In this document: in pieces, positions 60,625-64,000 of the stretch
Position numbering within the stretch: the stretch's first letter is position 1
How the letters are laid out: every line of letters begins with the position of its first letter
Source: Diploscapter coronatus
Lineage: Eukaryota; Nematoda; Chromadorea; Rhabditida; Rhabditidae
Length of the DNA: 64,000 bases
Direction of reading: 5' to 3'
Assembly: GCA_964036155.1 (NCBI GenBank)
Contig: OZ038422.1
Span: 16,081,201 to 16,145,200, forward strand
The notes under the pieces: model-generated
Told to the model about the DNA's origin: nothing
Database searches by the model: none
Seen by the model: the letters and a program-made list of their open reading frames with translations, nothing else
Program-made: the position numbers and the translations under genes

Positions 60625-63600
60625 TTATTTTCCCGCCGGGCATCGGTTACAGGTCTTCGGACACGAAAATTATTGCAATTTTTAAATATTAAAAAATTCA
60701 AAATATACCTGATCCGTCATCAGGGAATAGTATCGCGAATAGTTGCAAAGATTGGCCTGAATTTAAGAATTTATCGATTTTCAAGATTAAATTAGCTTAC
60801 CCTCGAAGAACAATCAGACACTCCTGTGTTAGGATTAAGTTTATCCGCGCAGGTAGATCTAGCAGTGATCTGAGATCCGGCTGAAGTGATTCCGGATGCA
60901 CCACATCTTCCTAAATAGAGAATATATGTAATGCCTTTTAACCTATTTATTTCAATCCTACCACATGTTTTAGGGCATTGAACAGTCATTAGGCTAAATT
61001 TTATGGGAAATATTGATAAGTAAAAATTCCTTACTTATAATAAACCGCGTTATTGCAGTAGGACGCCATTCCAGGACAGTCTTAAATTTATATTTTTTGA
61101 AATTTAGGAAGAATCAAATTCACCGCTGACTCCAGTTTTCGGATTGAGTTTATCGACGCACGTACTGCCAGCGATGGCTGTAGTAGGGACACCACATCGT
61201 CCTTAGATTATTACACTTAGAATATTTCAACCTATCATAAATATATTAAATCTTACCGCACGTCTTAGGACATTGAACAGTCATCAGACTAAATTTTATG
61301 GGAATTATATTAAAATAAGTAAAAATTTTCCTACTTATAATAAACCGCGTTATTGCAGTAGGACGCCATTCCAGGACAGTCTTAAATTTATATTTTTTGA
61401 AATTTAGGAAGAATCAAATTCACCGCTGACTCCAGTTTTCGGATTGAGTTTATCGACGCACGTACTGCCAGCGATGGCTGTAGTAGGGACACCACATCGT
61501 CCTTAAGTTATTCCATTTAGAATATCTCATTTATCGTAGACATTAAATAATACCGCACGTCTTAGGACATTGAACAGTCATCAGACTAAATTTTATGAGG
61601 ATTATATTAAAATAAGTAAAAATTTTCCTACTTATAATAAACCGCGTTATTGCAGTAGGACGCCATTCCAGGACAGTCTTAAATTTGTAAAAGTTTCAAA
61701 TTTGAGACAATGAAATTTACCGCTGACTCCAGTTTTCGGATTGAGCTTATCGACGCACGTACTGCCAGCGATGGCTGTAGTAGGGACACCACATCGTCCT
61801 TAAGTTATTCCACTTAGAATATTTCAACCTATCATAAATATATTAAATCTTACCGCATGTCTTAGGACATTGAACAGTCATCAGACTAAATTTTATGAGG
61901 ATTATATTAAGATGAGTAAAAATTTTCCTACTTATAATAAACCGCGTTATTGCAGTAGGACGCCATTCCAGGACAGTCTTAAATTTGTAAAAGTTTCAAA
62001 TTTGAGACAATGAAATTTACCGCTGACTCCAGTTTTCGGATTGAGCTTATCGACGCACGTACTGCCAGCGATGGCTGTAGTAGGGACACCACATCGTCCT
62101 TAAGTTATTCCATTTAGAATATCTCATTTATCGTAGACATTAAATCTTACCGCATGTCTTAGGACATTGAACAGTCATCAGACTAAATTTTATGAGGATT
62201 ATATTAAGATGAGTAAAAATTTTCCTACTTATAATAAACCGCGTTATTGCAGTAGGACGCCATTCCGGGGCAGTCTTAAACTTGTAAAAGTTGCAAACTG
62301 AGGAAGAGCGAAATTTACCGCTGACTCCAGTTTTCGGATTGAGTTTATCCACACAGGTACTGCCAGCGATGGCTGTAGTAGGGACACATCTTCCTGAATA
62401 GAGGATATATGGAATGCCTTTAACCTATTTATTTAAATCTTACCGCATGTCTTAGGACATTGAACAGTCATCAGACTAAATTTTATGAGGATTATATTAA
62501 GATGAGTAAAAATTTTCCTACTTATAATAAACCGCGTTATTGCAGTAGGACGCCATTCCAGGACAGTCTTAAATTTGTAAAAGTTTCAAATTTGAGAAGA
62601 ATCAAATTCACCGCTGACTCCAGTTTTCGGATTGAGTTTATCGACGCACGTACTGCCAGCGATGGCTGTAGTAGGGACACCACATCGTCCTTAGATTATT
62701 ACACTTAGAATATTTCAACCTATCATAAATATATTAAATCTTACCACATGTCTTAGGGCATTGGTCGGTCATCAGGCTAGTGTTATGGGGATTATATTAA
62801 GATGAGTAAAAATTTTCCTACTTATAATAAACCGCGTTATTGCAGTAGGACGCCATTCCGGGGCAGTCTTAAACTTGTAAAAGTTGCAAACTGAGGAAGA
62901 GCGAAATTCACCGCTGACTCCAGTTTTCGGATTGAGTTTATCGACGCAGTTACCACTTGCTTAATCATAAAATCATAATTAGACTATTCACGATCTTTGA
63001 ACATTATTAATAATCTATTATAGATAAATTTTAGGTATGGTTTTAAAGAGATAAAATAAAGAGTTTATAAATCTAATACCTGAAGTGGTAGTTTGACCCG
63101 CAACTATAATTGTTGTTAATACTGTCCTAATTGTCACAGGAAGCATCGTTGTTGAAGGTGTCGTTGAAGTTGATGAGGACGAGGTTGTCGTCTGAAAATA
63201 AGTGTAATTAATACGAAAAGATGAATCGAACATGGGAAGAGAAAGTCTTAATTTTATGAAGATATGTGAGATTTAGTTGAACTAAGTAATATATGTCGCT
63301 TAACATCTTGAAAAGAGATTTTTAATATTTTTGGTCGAGACGACAAATCAGCTAAATTTTAAAATGCACCTAAAATTAGGTAATAAAAATGGAAATGTTA
63401 AAAATAAGAATGCCATGATTTAAATTTAGTCTAGAAACTAGAAACATAAGAGATATCTGAGGAAGGGAGTTAGAAATCGTGCTGGATTTGCAAAATAGCC
63501 AATTTTATCATCAAAAGAATAATAGCTAGAAAATTTATAGGATCACTCACAATGTGATTGTGTATTTGAAATGGGGATTAAACGAAATCTTAAACACATA

Positions 63601-64000
63601 CCGTAGTACTGGAACTTGTTGTCTGAAAATTTAATCTAGCGTTGGAAAATTGATGAAACTAATGATTTTTCTTCTAAATCTTCAATTGATTTTATAATAA
63701 AAGCAATACTTACAGTAGAACTTGTACTTGGAGTTGTAGTTGTCGACGTGGATGGAGTTGTGGTCGATGTGGATGGCGTGGTTGTACTCGTGGAAGGAGT
63801 AGTGGTCGATGTGGAAGGCGTTGTGGTCGACGTGGATGGAGTGGTGGTCGATGTGGAAGGAGTCGTCGTGCTTGTCGAAGGAGTTGTAGTCGATGTGGAA
63901 GGCGTTGTGGTCGACGTGGATGGAGTGGTGGTCGATGTGGAAGGAGTCGTCGTGCTTGTCGAAGGAGTTGTAGTCGATGTGGAAGGCGTTGTGGTCGACG
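60625..64000 (-). CDS. Mucin-like protein with eight ShKT domains (5' end beyond window)
   Basis: The coding strand enters at 64000 inside a Ser/Thr/Pro region built of repeated PSTSTTT (about 95 residues in view), then short Thr/Ser exons, then eight ShKT modules. Each module is split into three exons of about 78, 46 and 32 nt: GRCGVPTTAIAGSTCVDK/LNPKTGVSG, DCPGMASYCNNAVYY, and LMTVQCPKTCG. Together they give the six-cysteine ShKT pattern, a compact fold common in nematode secreted and cuticle-associated proteins and in animal peptide toxins; no toxic activity is implied by the fold alone. The Ser/Thr/Pro part is likely O-glycosylated. The last module (60625-60909) is diverged and lacks the fourth cysteine, reading MTDQTCNRCPAGK at the end. 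A secreted or surface role is inferred; the signal peptide would lie outside the window. Confidence 0.85.
60960..62959 (-). repeat. Tandem array of about 298-bp ShKT units
   Basis: Seven near-identical units (marker CTGACTCCAGTTTTCGGATT at about 61125, 61425, 61723, 62023, 62320, 62613 and 62913) contain both exons and introns. Identity extends through the introns, showing recent duplication or ongoing homogenisation. Differences fall into two intron variants (TTTCAAATTTGAG and TTGCAAACTGAGG types), and one unit lacks a codon (near 62390). Confidence 0.9.
63716..64000 (-). repeat. 21-bp minisatellite coding PSTSTTT, with 84-bp higher order
   Basis: The heptapeptide-coding 21-bp unit repeats to the window edge. 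Synonymous variants recur every four units (GAGTTGTAGTCGATGTGGAA at 63881 and again 84 bp later), so the array has grown by copying four-unit blocks. Confidence 0.85.

Overview
The window looks like a chromosomal segment of a free-living or parasitic rhabditid-type nematode. It is AT-rich and its genes are split by many 40-60 bp introns ending in TTTCAG or TTTTAG. The gene content is nematode-typical: Str- and Srx-class chemoreceptors, an F-box protein, a worm-expanded CK1 kinase and a multi-ShKT mucin-like secreted protein. I cannot name the species. The cpsf-2 model has about 22 exons, an intron density that looks higher than I would expect for a Caenorhabditis gene, so a different genus is likely. 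All gene models were spliced by hand from the sequence by matching reading frame, splice phase and paralogues; none is supported by RNA data.

Layout. 1-1860 has no supportable gene. 1864-4803 is a Str chemoreceptor cluster with one internally deleted copy, one full gene and one two-exon remnant; a second full Str gene lies at 16137-18104. A minus-strand Smr-domain gene (7123-11409) carries a decayed mariner transposon in intron 2. Two tiny related ORFs (12453-13208) and an F-box gene (13551-15632) follow. Next comes a minus-strand block of RNA-metabolism genes: exos-1/CSL4 exosome cap protein (33307-32131), a CCCH zinc-finger protein (31910-26343) and cpsf-2/CPSF100 (25448-18852). Their spacing and the AATAAA signals about 120-130 nt before each downstream ATG suggest an SL2-type operon.

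34240-36955 is an Srx-class receptor and 38669-41118 a CK1-family kinase, both on the minus strand. 41119-49392 is a gene-poor, strongly pyrimidine-rich tract leading into a small plus-strand Crumbs-like gene (49393-50124). 51256-58288 holds three minus-strand genes that I do not recognise: a proline-rich protein of about 393 aa and two small single-pass membrane proteins. 60625 to the window edge is the 3' part of a secreted-type gene with eight ShKT modules in a roughly 298-bp tandem array, preceded by a Ser/Thr/Pro mucin-like 21-bp repeat that runs off the window.

Mobile and repetitive DNA is frequent. There is one mariner (1.22 kb, TA target site, matching inverted ends), two families of short inverted-repeat elements present twice each, several single-copy MITE-like or foldback elements (mostly in introns), and a tRNA-derived, SINE-like sequence near 58.6 kb. 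The most unusual coding observations are an 8-nt microexon in the second Str gene, a 27-nt intron in the first, the predicted RNA-processing operon, and the near-identical ShKT array.
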